64,000 nucleotides of DNA from Pseudomonas sp. KUIN-1 (GTDB lineage Bacteria; Pseudomonadota; Gammaproteobacteria; Pseudomonadales; Pseudomonadaceae): positions 124,001 to 188,000 of the forward strand of contig NZ_AP020337.1 of the NCBI RefSeq assembly GCF_009176725.1, given 5' to 3'. Positions 10,709 to 19,597 of this stretch are shown here, piece by piece; position 1 is the first letter of the stretch; every line of letters begins with the position of its first letter. The notes below the pieces were generated by a model, which was given only the letters and a program-made list of their open reading frames with translations, was not told the DNA's origin and searched no databases. The translations under genes were made by a program, and so were the position numbers.

Positions 10709-11530
10709 ATGGACAATAAACTGACATCCAGGATCGCGATCATTACAGGTGCGGCTCAAGGGATCGGCGCCGCGATTGCGCGACGGTTTTTACAGGAAGG
10801 CTGCTTTGTTTACGTCACTGATATAAACGACGTACTCGGAAGAGAGACAGCAAGAGCATTGGGAGATCGTGCCTGTTATCTGCATCTTGATGTGCGCTGC
10901 GAAGAAGATTGGCAGCGAGTGACAGCGCATGTCGTAAAAGCGCACGGCCGCCTCGATGTACTGGTCAACAACGCGGGCATTACCGGGTTTGAGCAGGGCG
11001 CTGTCCAGCACGACCCAGAGCATGCGCGTCTGGAGGACTGGCAAGCCGTACATCACACCAATCTCGATGGTGTGTTTCTCGGGTGCAAGTACGCTATACG
11101 AGCCATGCGCCATACGGAAACGGGTTCCATTATCAACATCTCCTCTCGCTCCGGGCTGGTCGGTATTCCTGGCGCTGCTGCGTACGCGTCGTCCAAGGCC
11201 GCCGTTCGCAATCACACCAAGACGGTGGCGCTTTACTGCGCCGAGCAAGGATTGAAAGTTCGATGCAACTCGATCCATCCGGCCGCCATCCTCACCCCTA
11301 TATGGGAGCCCATGTTGGGTGCTGATGCAGGTCGTGAAGAGCGAATGGCTGCACTTGTTCGAGACACTCCACTCAGAAGATTTGGTATGCCTGAAGAAGT
11401 GGCGGCTGTGGCCCTGTTATTGGCCACCGATGAGGCTACGTACATTACCGGCAGCGAGTTCAACATTGATGGAGGTCTGTTGGCGGGTTCGGCAGCGACG
11501 CCAGTGGTATTGGATGACAGCGAAACCTGA
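10709..11530 (+). CDS. Classical SDR-family oxidoreductase
   Basis: This is a 273-residue classical SDR. The cofactor loop [15 protein letters not shown] is at residues 13-27, and the NNAG motif lies in [10 protein letters not shown]. The catalytic Ser is in [17 protein letters not shown] gives the Tyr and Lys, and [13 protein letters not shown] follows as the mobile substrate loop. An Asp after strand two (VTDIND) predicts preference for NAD(H). It resembles 3-oxoacyl-ACP reductase and cyclic alcohol dehydrogenases; the substrate cannot be read. It is preceded by GGAGG. It may be part of the same redox group as the quinone reductase, with 357 bases between. Confidence 0.88.
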   Translation: MDNKLTSRIAIITGAAQGIGAAIARRFLQEGCFVYVTDINDVLGRETARALGDRACYLHLDVRCEEDWQRVTAHVVKAHGRLDVLVNNAGITGFEQGAVQHDPEHARLEDWQAVHHTNLDGVFLGCKYAIRAMRHTETGSIINISSRSGLVGIPGAAAYASSKAAVRNHTKTVALYCAEQGLKVRCNSIHPAAILTPIWEPMLGADAGREERMAALVRDTPLRRFGMPEEVAAVALLLATDEATYITGSEFNIDGGLLAGSAATPVVLDDSET

Positions 11531-11769
11531 AAACTGCCCGCACGAATAGCTGCAATGGGTCGAAAGCTGTCTTTGGTGACGGGCAGCTCTAGACCCAAGA
11601 TAGCCCTCCGCTTGGAGCCGCTAAGGCTAAACAGCCGCCGCATAACGATGTGCATCAACCCCGCCGCTTATAACCCCTTCGTCGGATAAGGCCCACTGCT
11701 ATCAACGAGACGGCATTACTGGCGTCACACCACACTCTCGGTGGACCAACAGCAGGTAAGGAGCACGGC

Positions 11770-13320
11770 ATGACCCAGACAGTCGACATCAAGGACGTCA
11801 CCAATCCCACGGCGCTTGCGAACTTGCAAGTCGCGAGGGCCACTAGCCAGGTCAGTAACAACCCGATCGAACTCATCATCGTGCAGGGCACTCCTGGCAA
11901 CGACTCCCTACGCGGTGGGCTGGCCAATGAACTGCTGATGGGTGGGGACGGTAACGACTATATAGTCAGCGGGGGTGGCAACGATGTGATGGTCCCCGGT
12001 GCCGGAGCCGACTCCTTGAGCGGCGGCGCCGGCAACGATGTATTCCGCTTCGAGCGCATCAGCGACAGCTATATCAATGGCGCAGGTGAGTCCACCGATT
12101 CCATCAGCTATTTTGACCCTGCCCACGATATTCTCGACGTGTCGGCCCTGGGCTATAGCCATTTAGGCAACGGCTATGGCGATACCCTGCACATTCGTAG
12201 CGAGCCTTTGCGCGGTATTTACTTTCTGGAAAGCTACGAGCGGGACCAGAACGGCCATCGTTTTGCCGTGCAGTTTCTGGCCAACAGCGGCGTTATTACC
12301 GATGCCAACCTGCAACCGCTGATCAACGGTACCTCGAAGAGCAACCTGCTGGTGGGCACCGACGGCAGCGAAACGCTCAAGGCCGGCGCTGGCCGCGACA
12401 CCGTCGAAGCGGGTGCGGGCAATGACCGGCTATTCGGCGGCGCCGGCGGCGACACTCTGAGCGGCGGCGCGGGTGCCGACACCTTCGTGTATACCCGGCT
12501 CAGCGACAGCTACCGCAACGATGCCAGTGGCAGCTACAGCAGCCGCGACCTGATCACCGACTTCAGTGGCAACGGCCATGACATGATCGACGTGTCCGCG
12601 TTGGGCTTCACCGGGCTGGGTAACGGCTACAACGGTACGCTGAAGGTGGTTCTCAACCTCGCCGGCGATGCAACCGCGCTTAAATCATTAGAGGCCGATG
12701 CCAACGGTAACCGCTTCGAAATTCTGCTCAGTGGCAACCATGTCAATGAGCTCAACACCAGCACAGTGCTGTTCGCCCCGCCCAGTGATGCGACGGTTGT
12801 GACCAGCCCGCAGCCGATCACCCCGGTGAATCTGGCAGGCGGTGATAAGTCCGACACGCTTTATGGTTACTGGGGCAACGATACCCTGGCCGGTGGCGCC
12901 GGAAACGACATCCTCGAGGGCAACGCCGGTGACGACGTGCTGACCGGTGGGTTGGGCGCGGACAAGCTCACCGGCGGCACAGGCAACGACCGTTTCGTGT
13001 TCACTAGCAGCGCCGACAGCCATGCCGGCAGCAGCGACCTGATCACTGATTTCATCTGGGGCCAGGACAAGCTCGACGTCGCTGCGCTCGGCGTGACCGG
13101 TTTTGGCAACGGCCGCGACGGCACCTTGAGCATGACCTACGATGAAAACACTGACCGTACCTACCTGCGCAGTCGCGAGCCAGGCGCCGATGGGCATGCT
13201 TTCCAGGTCACGCTAGTAGGGTTCGACTACACGCGAGAGCTCACCAACGCCGACCTGGTGGTTGCCGATACGGCAGACGTGGCGCTGGTTGGTCAAACCG
13301 CCGTCGACCTCGCGAGCTGA
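11770..13320 (+). CDS. Secreted RTX protein made of AlgE-type R-modules, no catalytic domain
   Basis: This 516-residue protein has three tandem modules. Each begins with Gly/Asp-rich calcium-binding nonapeptides (residues 40-90, 195-236 and 357-407; for example GGAGNDRLFGGAGGD). Each continues with a conserved tail of the form F-x-F/Y...SDSY...D-ITDF...D-DVSALGFTGLGNGYNGTL. That tail is the R-module of mannuronan C5-epimerases such as AlgE and PsmE. The beta-helical catalytic A-module is absent, as is any signal peptide. Proteins with this C-terminal make-up leave by type I secretion and fold on calcium outside. No ABC exporter gene lies beside it. A role in binding alginate or matrix polysaccharide is inference. 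AAGGAG precedes the ATG. Confidence 0.85.
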   Translation: MTQTVDIKDVTNPTALANLQVARATSQVSNNPIELIIVQGTPGNDSLRGGLANELLMGGDGNDYIVSGGGNDVMVPGAGADSLSGGAGNDVFRFERISDSYINGAGESTDSISYFDPAHDILDVSALGYSHLGNGYGDTLHIRSEPLRGIYFLESYERDQNGHRFAVQFLANSGVITDANLQPLINGTSKSNLLVGTDGSETLKAGAGRDTVEAGAGNDRLFGGAGGDTLSGGAGADTFVYTRLSDSYRNDASGSYSSRDLITDFSGNGHDMIDVSALGFTGLGNGYNGTLKVVLNLAGDATALKSLEADANGNRFEILLSGNHVNELNTSTVLFAPPSDATVVTSPQPITPVNLAGGDKSDTLYGYWGNDTLAGGAGNDILEGNAGDDVLTGGLGADKLTGGTGNDRFVFTSSADSHAGSSDLITDFIWGQDKLDVAALGVTGFGNGRDGTLSMTYDENTDRTYLRSREPGADGHAFQVTLVGFDYTRELTNADLVVADTADVALVGQTAVDLAS

Positions 13321-13590
13321 CATCACTTGAACAGCTCGCCCCACCTTTACTTGCCTGCTTTCGTGTCAGACACGAAAGCCCACTGAAACTTGGAACAGGC
13401 GCTCCCATTTCAGCTGATGCAACAAGCCAACGTAAATGACTGACTGCAAAACACCTCAAAACGTTGCGCAGTCGCCAAAATTATAAATAAAACTAACTAA
13501 TTCTTGGCAATACAAACCTTTTAACCCAGAATTTACGGGCGTTCAATCGCTTGCTAGTGGTCTGAAAGCTACTCGATATAAGGAAATAAA
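13321..13590. other. AT-rich spacer
   Basis: No gene is seen. The last 120 bases before 13591 are AT-rich (runs such as AAATTATAAATAAAACTAACTAA) and probably hold the promoter of the following two zinc-ribbon genes. A ribosome-binding site AAGGAAAT precedes the ATG. Confidence 0.4.
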
Positions 13591-13947
13591 ATGGCGATGG
13601 TCTTCTGTCGTGGCTGCGCAAAGGAAATACATGAAACGGCACTCAACTGCCCGCAATGTGGCGCCAGTCAGGTCTCTGCAACTCCCGCGAAACAGCTACA
13701 ACAGACTGGCTCTCCGTGGATGGCTATCGTCTCTCTGGTGCTGGGCATCCTCTGCTCGCTGGCATTGTTCGACGATGGTGAATGGGATCTGGATACCGTC
13801 GTCGGGCTCGGCATGTGCTCGATAGCCGGACTGGTTCTGGGCGTCATCAGCATCAACAAAAAGTTGCCTGGCAACGGAATAGCGATAGCAGGCACTGTCT
13901 TGTCAGCAGTATCGCTGCTGATATTTTTTGGATTAATAGCTAACTGA
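13591..13947 (+). CDS. Zinc-ribbon membrane protein (DUF4190-like)
   Basis: This 118-residue protein opens with a zinc ribbon, MVFCRGCAKEI followed by CPQCG (CxxC-x10-CxxC, residues 6-22). A short linker leads to two or three membrane helices, including WMAIVSLVLGILCSLALF, as in DUF4190 proteins. The next gene starts 16 bases later with nearly the same zinc ribbon but another membrane domain, so the two share an operon and the ribbon has been duplicated. Function is unknown; such ribbons at the cytoplasmic face are thought to mediate protein contacts. Confidence 0.8.
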   Translation: MAMVFCRGCAKEIHETALNCPQCGASQVSATPAKQLQQTGSPWMAIVSLVLGILCSLALFDDGEWDLDTVVGLGMCSIAGLVLGVISINKKLPGNGIAIAGTVLSAVSLLIFFGLIAN

Positions 13948-13963
13948 TTTAGGGAAGAATGAG

Positions 13964-14404
13964 ATGGTATTTTGTCGTGGTTGTGCAAAGGAAATCAGTG
14001 ATGACGCTGGTACGTGTCCGCACTGCGGGGCTCCGCAGCTGGTTATTTCGCCAGCCAGTGCGAGCACCGATAACCCGCCTGCGTGGAGCTGGTATACAGA
14101 AGTTCTGAAAAAATATGCGGTGTTCACGGGCAGAGCACGCAGAAAAGAATACTGGATGTTTTTTCTGTTCAACATCTTGATCTCGATTGTCCTCGGCTTT
14201 ATCGGCGGGCTGATAGGTGATGGCGGCATTATCGCTAACCTTTACTCCCTGGCCGTGCTGGTCCCAGGTGTCGCGGTGGGTGTTCGCAGGTTGCACGACA
14301 CGGATCGCAGTGGCTGGTGGCTGCTGGTACCGATTGCCAACCTTGTGTTCCTGATTCAGGAAGGTCATCCAGGACCGAACCGTTTTGGGCCAAGTCCTAA
14401 GTAA
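13964..14404 (+). CDS. Zinc-ribbon DUF805 membrane protein
   Basis: This is a 146-residue protein with the zinc ribbon VFCRGCAKEI...CPHCG at residues 2-21. It is followed by a DUF805 domain: YAVFTGRARRKEYWMFFLFN is the family hallmark, then membrane helices and the motif VGVRRLHDTDRSGWW. It ends GPNRFGPSPK, also typical. AGGGAAG precedes the ATG. It is paired with the preceding zinc-ribbon gene, whose first ten residues are almost identical. DUF805 has no established function. Confidence 0.88.
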   Translation: MVFCRGCAKEISDDAGTCPHCGAPQLVISPASASTDNPPAWSWYTEVLKKYAVFTGRARRKEYWMFFLFNILISIVLGFIGGLIGDGGIIANLYSLAVLVPGVAVGVRRLHDTDRSGWWLLVPIANLVFLIQEGHPGPNRFGPSPK

Positions 14405-14487
14405 AGACGGTGTGAAAATGTGGTCGTCTGGCCACATCTTCACAGGCTTTTCGCTGCCGCGCAGCCCATAGCCGGAGTCACTTTTAT

Positions 14488-14925
14488 ATGGACACCTCTG
14501 ACGGAACGTTACAAGGCACATGCCATTGCGGCGCTGTACGATTTCAAGTTCGGCTTACTGACGGATTCAAGACCGTCCGGCGCTGCAACTGCTCCTATTG
14601 CCGCATGCGCGGTGCGATCGCGGTTTCAGCAGCCCTGGAGGATATAGAGATCACTTCCGGCGAGGCGATGCTCAAGCTCTATCAGTTCAACACCCTGCAA
14701 GCGAAGCATTATTTCTGCTCACAATGCGGGATATATACACATCATCAACGACGCTCCAACCCGGCTCAGTACGGAGTTAACGTGGCCTGCCTTGAAGGAA
14801 TCAGTCCATTTGATTTTGAACTGGTTCCAGTCAACGAGGGGCGAATTCATCCTGCGGATAAAGCTGCTGGAAGCGGGTCGGACATCGCTGGATACCTACG
14901 CTACATCCCTGATACTACTTCCTGA
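14488..14925 (+). CDS. GFA/CENP-V family zinc protein
   Basis: This 145-residue protein has the GFA fold. GTCHCGAVRFQV and CNCSYCRMRG provide the first Cys ligands, and HYFCSQCGIYTHH gives the later CxxC and His pair. The family is named after glutathione-dependent formaldehyde-activating enzyme but most members have unknown substrates. It stands as a single gene after the zinc-ribbon pair, with no formaldehyde genes nearby, so that function should not be assumed. Confidence 0.85.
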   Translation: MDTSDGTLQGTCHCGAVRFQVRLTDGFKTVRRCNCSYCRMRGAIAVSAALEDIEITSGEAMLKLYQFNTLQAKHYFCSQCGIYTHHQRRSNPAQYGVNVACLEGISPFDFELVPVNEGRIHPADKAAGSGSDIAGYLRYIPDTTS

Positions 14926-15154
14926 GATGAGGTAAATCGCCCGAGCGATCTCAGTGACCGCGCTGATCGAACGCTACTGACGCGCGCCCGGAAAATCGCA
15001 TTTTCTGAAAATAACCGGAAGCCCCGGGGAATCTGGCTTATCGTGTTACTACAGCGTATTGGAAGCCACTGCGCCGCTACGGAAAATAGGCTGAACTTGT
15101 AACGGGCACGATCTCTCTCAATAACTACGCACACCTGTTTATAAGGAAAATACC

Positions 15155-15520
15155 ATGTCCAAACTCGCAGAATACCGTCAGCTGGAAAAGCATCTCGCCG
15201 AGCAACTCCAGGCACTGGAGACGATGAAAGGCGACCAGGGGCTCAAGAAGGAAATCGAGTTCGAAACCAAGCTGCGCAAGCTGCTTGAGCACTATGGCTT
15301 CAGCCTGAAGCACATCATCAATCTGCTGGACCCACAGACTTCGTCCCGTGGGCAGACCGTCGAGAAACCAGCGGGCAAACGCAAACCGCGCGAACTCAAG
15401 GTTTATAAGAATCCGAAAACCGGTGAAGTAATCGAGACCAAGGGTGGGAATCACAAGATTCTGAAGGAGTGGAAGGCGGAGCATGGTTCCGATGTTGTCG
15501 AGGGTTGGCTGAAGAAGTAA
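15155..15520 (+). CDS. MvaT/MvaU-family H-NS-like nucleoid protein
   Basis: This 121-residue protein has an N-terminal coiled coil for oligomerisation (MSKLAEYRQLEKHLAEQL, then KKEIEFETKLRKLL), a linker rich in Lys, and the C-terminal DNA-binding part with YKNPKTGEVIETKGGNHK ILKEW. The N-terminal MSKLAEYR start is closer to MvaU than to MvaT of P. aeruginosa. These proteins silence AT-rich, horizontally acquired DNA. The gene is monocistronic, with a likely AAGGAAA ribosome-binding site. It is one of several paralogues usual in Pseudomonas. It may help silence AT-rich segments such as the one at the left end of this window, but that is inference. Confidence 0.9.
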   Translation: MSKLAEYRQLEKHLAEQLQALETMKGDQGLKKEIEFETKLRKLLEHYGFSLKHIINLLDPQTSSRGQTVEKPAGKRKPRELKVYKNPKTGEVIETKGGNHKILKEWKAEHGSDVVEGWLKK

Positions 15521-15649
15521 AGCCTTGCCTGTCGATTGATTCAGGGCGTCGACTCTTCACCGTTGGCGCTGTTGAACAGCCGACGCCGGGAACGATCCGC
15601 GGCGGCTGTTCGTCTGACCTGTATCGACTCACTGAAAAGGTACAGCGCA

Positions 15650-15949
15650 ATGGACAAGACGATCACCGTGGACCAACTGGCTTCCACCGACCTTAGATCA
15701 GTCAACGAAATATGGCTCGGCGGTACTCATACCGAGCTATGTCTGTGGCGTGGCAAACAAGTCCCTACCCACGACATGCTCAGCGAGGGAACCCACGATC
15801 AGAACGCCCGGCGCCTGTGCCTGCAACTGGTCGACCCCGACGATAAGGCTGCATTAGCCAGCGTCGAGGCGCTCGTTCGTGACAGGCTGGAAAGGATGGG
15901 AAGCAAGGGCGAGTTTTATCCGGCTGAGAATGTGGACACTCACCAGTAA
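15650..15949 (+). CDS. Hypothetical small protein
   Basis: This is a 99-residue soluble protein from the ATG at 15650 (MDKTITVDQLASTDLRSVNE). An earlier in-frame ATG at 15536 is possible but would add an unlikely basic leader. It includes a short Trp-containing segment (NEIWLGGTHTELCLWRGKQ) and has no membrane span. I do not recognise a family. AAAAGGT lies before the chosen start. Confidence 0.5.
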   Translation: MDKTITVDQLASTDLRSVNEIWLGGTHTELCLWRGKQVPTHDMLSEGTHDQNARRLCLQLVDPDDKAALASVEALVRDRLERMGSKGEFYPAENVDTHQ

Positions 15950-16007
15950 TCATTCTGATTACACGCGATTCTGTAGGCCTTGGGGCTGTCTTGCCGGACT
16001 GTAGCTT

Positions 16008-16066
16008 TGTGACGCAGAGCGTCACGAACTGCGTGCCAACGCGGAGCATTGGCACGATGGTCATTT
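16008..16066 (-). repeat. Dispersed palindromic repeat, TGACGC/GTGCCAA type
   Basis: This contains GTGACGCAGAGCGTCAC, then GTGCCAACGCGGAGCATTGGCAC, two palindromic arms of a repeat also seen at about 17965-18100, 18133-18230, 33088-33126 with 34579-34703, and 53552-53612. It is inverted relative to the copies at 17.9-18.2 kb. The remaining gap 15950-16321 has no gene. Confidence 0.75.
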
Positions 16067-16321
16067 CAGCATCCCATTCAGGCCATGGCTGCGGAGCGCG
16101 CTATAAAACGCGCCCCTACCTTCGCTTTGCTCTAGTCCATACTCGAACGCGTGTGACCTCAAAAAACAACCCTTTCCCGCCATCTGGCAACGCCGTATTT
16201 GAAGCCCGGTACAGCCTCGCTTCATTGATGAGGCCGCATTCCCGATACCGCCGAACAGGTGTCGACCACAACGCTCCGGACCTCGCCAGATGGTCAATCC
16301 GCATTCAAAAAGAGTAACCCT

Positions 16322-16996
16322 ATGAGACCCCAGACCTCCTTCATTTTCGACCTGGACGGCACGCTGACCGACAGTGTTTATCAAAACGTCGCCGCCTGGA
16401 AAGAAGCGCTGGATGCAGAAGACATCCCGCTTGCGATGTGGCGTATTCACCGCAAGATCGGCATGAGCGGCGGGCTGATGTTGAAATCACTGTCGCGTGA
16501 AACCGGCGTGAACATCAGCGAAGCACAAGCCGAACGGCTCAGCGAGAAACATGCTCAGGCTTACGAGCGGCTGCAAGGGCAGATCATCGCATTGCCCGGC
16601 GCTGTCGAGTTGCTGGAGACGCTCGACAAGGAAAACCTCAAGTGGTGCATCGCCACCAGTGGCGGGATCGATACGGCGACGATCAACCTGAAGGCGCTGA
16701 AACTGGACATCGCCACGATCAACATCGTTACGCGCGATGACGTGAGCTACGGCAAGCCCGATCCGGATCTGTTCCTGGCAGCCGCAAAGAAGATAAACGC
16801 ACCGATCGACGAGTGCCTGGTGATCGGTGATGCGATCTGGGACATGCTGGCGGCGCGTCGCTGCAAGGCAACCGGCGTTGGCCTGCTGTCGGGCGGCTAT
16901 GACATCGGCGAGCTTGAGCGTGCTGGCGCGTTGAGGGTGTATGAGGACCCGCTGGATCTGCTGAATCATCTGGACGAGATCGCTTCTCGGCCTTGA
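16322..16996 (+). CDS. HAD-superfamily hydrolase (phosphoglycolate phosphatase-like)
   Basis: This is a 224-residue HAD hydrolase. The nucleophile motif FIFDLDGTLTDS is at residues 7-18, a helical cap follows, motif II is in CIATSGG, the Lys motif III in YGKPDPDLFL, and motif IV in LVIGDAIWDMLAA. All catalytic positions are present, so it should be an active magnesium-dependent phosphatase of small substrates. I chose the ATG at 16322 because motif I normally sits near the N-terminus. Single gene; substrate unknown. Confidence 0.85.
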   Translation: MRPQTSFIFDLDGTLTDSVYQNVAAWKEALDAEDIPLAMWRIHRKIGMSGGLMLKSLSRETGVNISEAQAERLSEKHAQAYERLQGQIIALPGAVELLETLDKENLKWCIATSGGIDTATINLKALKLDIATINIVTRDDVSYGKPDPDLFLAAAKKINAPIDECLVIGDAIWDMLAARRCKATGVGLLSGGYDIGELERAGALRVYEDPLDLLNHLDEIASRP

Positions 16997-17096
16997 ATCT
17001 ACGGATTCATCGTTTCCAATCCAAGTGAGCAGCTCAACGTACCTGCAGGAACACGTTTGAGCTGTTGCATCACCTCAGTGCGACGGTTGTACTTCC

Positions 17097-17345
17097 TCAG
17101 CCCGGCAGAGTGCCGCCGCCCTCATCCGAGACGCTGTCGGCGTCGTCCACTTCCGGCTCACCTTCATCGTAAGTCTCGTCGTGTTCCGTACGCTTCTTCA
17201 ACTCGTCGCCTTTTTTCGGGCCGACGCCGGGTCTGTTCGCGTTCATGGCGAGGACCGGGTCTGCTTCGCGGTCGTACTGGCCGAGTTGCGGGCTGGCGGG
17301 GTCTTCTTTGGGCACGCTGTCTGTGAGTATGTGATCGGTTGTCAT
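17097..17345 (-). CDS. Hydrophilic small protein of unknown function
   Basis: This 82-residue, strongly acidic protein (MTTDHILTDSVPKEDPASPQ...) ends with an Asp/Glu-rich tail and GGGTLPG. It has no membrane span or Cys. An AAGGTGG site lies 6 bases before the ATG at 17345, which favours that start over the GTG at 17354. It is probably disordered. I think similar proteins are common in Pseudomonas but cannot name one. Confidence 0.6.
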   Translation of the reverse strand: MTTDHILTDSVPKEDPASPQLGQYDREADPVLAMNANRPGVGPKKGDELKKRTEHDETYDEGEPEVDDADSVSDEGGGTLPG

Positions 17346-17428
17346 GTCAGCCACCTTTTTCGTCTGCCAAATAATGTGGACGTGGCATTGGGCCGAGGGT
17401 TCGATTCAATCGATGAGCGTGGCTGCGC

Positions 17429-17899
17429 TCAGCCGCCAAACGATGCGTATTGCAAGGGCAGACCGGTGGTGAATTTGATCTGTTCCATGGCGAAGCTGGA
17501 GCTCACGTCGCTGATGCCGGGGATGCTGATCAGTTGCTTGTACACCGCGTCGTACCCTGCAATGTCGGCTACGACGATGCGCAGCATGTAGTCGGTGTCA
17601 CCTGCCATGCGGTAGCACTCGACCACTTCAGGCAGCTCGCCGACAGCAGCGTGAAACTGTTCGAGCCAGGCGGCGTTGTGCTGGTTGGTGCGGATGGCGG
17701 CGAAGACGCTGACTGACACGTTCAGCCGTTGCGGATTGAGCAACGCGACCCGGCGGTCGATGATGCCGGCTTCTTCCAGCTTCTGGATACGCCGCCAGCA
17801 CGCGGTACTGCCCAGGCCGATACGCTCGGCGATGTCCGCCACCGAACGAGTGCAGTCGGTTTGCAGGATGTCAAGGATTGCCCGGTCGAATTTGTCCAT
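17429..17899 (-). CDS. Lrp/AsnC-family transcriptional regulator
   Basis: This 156-residue protein has an N-terminal helix-turn-helix (residues 1-60: DRAILDILQTD...VADIAERIGLGSTACWRRIQKLE) and a C-terminal RAM ligand-binding domain (VVECYRMAGDTDYMLRIVVAD). Lrp/AsnC proteins sense amino acids and form octamers. Neighbouring genes are unrelated, and its target may lie elsewhere. A second family member is at 34714-35202. Confidence 0.92.
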   Translation of the reverse strand: MDKFDRAILDILQTDCTRSVADIAERIGLGSTACWRRIQKLEEAGIIDRRVALLNPQRLNVSVSVFAAIRTNQHNAAWLEQFHAAVGELPEVVECYRMAGDTDYMLRIVVADIAGYDAVYKQLISIPGISDVSSSFAMEQIKFTTGLPLQYASFGG

Positions 17900-17964
17900 T
17901 AGCGGTTTCCTGCGTTAGTCGCTCTACATTGATCGTGCGAAACGATGGAGGTCTGACTGCGGTA

Positions 17965-18235
17965 ACTATCGTGCCAATGCTCCGCGTTGGCATGCCTTTC
18001 GTGACGCTCTGCGTCACCCAGCGGTGCAGCACCTCGCACCCCGGATTGGACGCGGAGCGTCCAGAACTGCATTCCCACGCGGAGCGTGAGGAACGATAGG
18101 TGTCCGGCTCTGATTCCGCGCCTTACTCAGCATGACTATCGTGCCAATGCTCCGCGTTGGCATGCCTTTCGTGACGCTCTGCGTCACACGACTGTGCAGC
18201 ACCTTGTACCTTGCACGCGTAGCGTGCGGAACAAC
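17965..18235 (+). repeat. Two tandem copies of the dispersed palindromic repeat
   Basis: Two copies start at about 17965 and 18133. Each has GTGCCAATGCTCCGCGTTGGC followed by GTGACGCTCTGCGTCAC, and the first ends near 18073 with CCCACGCGGAGCGTGAGG. Translations of this repeat give the sequence TIVPMLRVGMPFVTLCVT, which I believe corresponds to Pfam DUF1534, so small proteins predicted here are probably artefacts. The gap 17900-18442 holds no other gene. Confidence 0.8.
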
Positions 18236-18442
18236 GGATGTCTGGCTGCGATTCTGCGCCTGATGCAGCATCCTAGAATTTTTAATCGTAAAAATCCAAG
18301 TTTAAGCGAATAATTTTTCGCATTGGCTGCCCATGTCCGTGTAAATATCAAAAAATTTTCGCGTGCGGATCAGTAATCTTTCAAGCAGTCGGTCTGGTGA
18401 TGCCAGCCCTTGATTTTGACTCGATTACAAAGCGAATTGCCC

Positions 18443-19597
18443 ATGACCACCTCTGCGCTCTATCTGGATTACGCCGCTACCACACCTGTCGACGGACAGG
18501 TCATCGAAGCCATGGTTGCCTGCATGGGGCGCGAAGGTCATTTCGGTAATCCGGCATCCAGCGGGCACGGTTATGGGCAGGTGGCGCGGCAGGCCGTTGA
18601 ACAGGCACGCGCGCAGGTGGCCGATGCGGTGGGTGCGCCTGTCGACACCATTGTCTGGACCTCCGGCGCTACCGAGTCCAACAACCTGGCGATCAAAGGC
18701 ATCGCTCATGATGCCAGCGCGCCACGCCGGCACATCATCACCAGCGTCCTGGAACACAAGGCCGTGCTCGACACCGTCAGCACGCTGGAGCGTCAGGGCT
18801 TTCCCGTCACCTGGCTGAAACCGGACGCTCAGGGTCTGATCCAGCCTCACGCGGTACAGGCTGCCTTGCGCGAAGACACGCTGCTGGTGTCGCTGATGCT
18901 GGTGAACAATGAACTGGGTACGCTGACCGATATCGCCAGCATTGGCGCCCTGGTGCGCGAGCACGGTGCGCTGTTTCATGTGGACGCTGCGCAGGGCGTC
19001 GGCAAGGTGAAGGTCGATCTGGCGAGTCTGGCCGTCGACCTGATGTCGTTCTCGGCGCACAAGGCCTACGGCCCCAAGGGCATTGGCGCGCTGTACGTGG
19101 GCCCGCGTGCTCACTCGTTGTTGAAAGCGCAGATTCACGGCGGCGGACATGAAGGCGGCTTTCGTTCGGGCACATTGGCCACCCATCAGATCGTCGGCAT
19201 GGGCACGGCCTTTGCGTTGGCGATCAGCCAGGCCGAAACTGAAAACCGTCGTATCGAAGAGCTGAGTCGTCACCTGCGCGAAGGCCTGTTGAGTCTGCCG
19301 GATGTGCAACTCAACGGCTGTCCGCAACAACGCATCCCGCACACCCTGAACCTGTGCATCACCCGCAGTGGCTTCACCAGCTCGCAGTTGTCCCACAGCC
19401 TGGCGTTGTCCTCGACGTCCGCGTGCAACTCGGCCAGCAATGCACCCTCGCATGTGCTGCTTGCTCTGGGCATGGACTCTGCCAAGGCCCTGGCCAGCGT
19501 GCGCGTCAGCCTCGGCCGCTACACCACGCAGGCAGATGTCGAGCGCGCCATCGAGGTGTTCAGCAAGGCGCTCAGCGCACCTGCTGCGTTCTGGTAA
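18443..19597 (+). CDS. Cysteine desulfurase family aminotransferase (class V)
   Basis: This is a 384-residue PLP enzyme. YLDYAATTPVD opens the protein. IVWTSGATESNNLAIKG holds the phosphate-binding region, and SFSAHKAYGPKGIGALYV contains the PLP Lys preceded by Ser-Ala-His. SSTSACNSASNAPSHVLLALG contains the catalytic Cys on the mobile loop, where IscS has SGSACTSAS. It should release sulfur from cysteine. No iscU, iscR or suf genes flank it, so it is a stand-alone copy and not the main Fe-S assembly enzyme. I chose the ATG at 18443 over 18410 because the family starts just before YLDYAATTP. Confidence 0.88.
   Translation: MTTSALYLDYAATTPVDGQVIEAMVACMGREGHFGNPASSGHGYGQVARQAVEQARAQVADAVGAPVDTIVWTSGATESNNLAIKGIAHDASAPRRHIITSVLEHKAVLDTVSTLERQGFPVTWLKPDAQGLIQPHAVQAALREDTLLVSLMLVNNELGTLTDIASIGALVREHGALFHVDAAQGVGKVKVDLASLAVDLMSFSAHKAYGPKGIGALYVGPRAHSLLKAQIHGGGHEGGFRSGTLATHQIVGMGTAFALAISQAETENRRIEELSRHLREGLLSLPDVQLNGCPQQRIPHTLNLCITRSGFTSSQLSHSLALSSTSACNSASNAPSHVLLALGMDSAKALASVRVSLGRYTTQADVERAIEVFSKALSAPAAFW

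Noticed and set aside
17878..18099. Small frame encoding TIVPMLRVGMPFVTLCVT-type sequence
   Set aside because: It translates a dispersed palindromic repeat that occurs in several non-coding gaps, so it is most likely not a gene.
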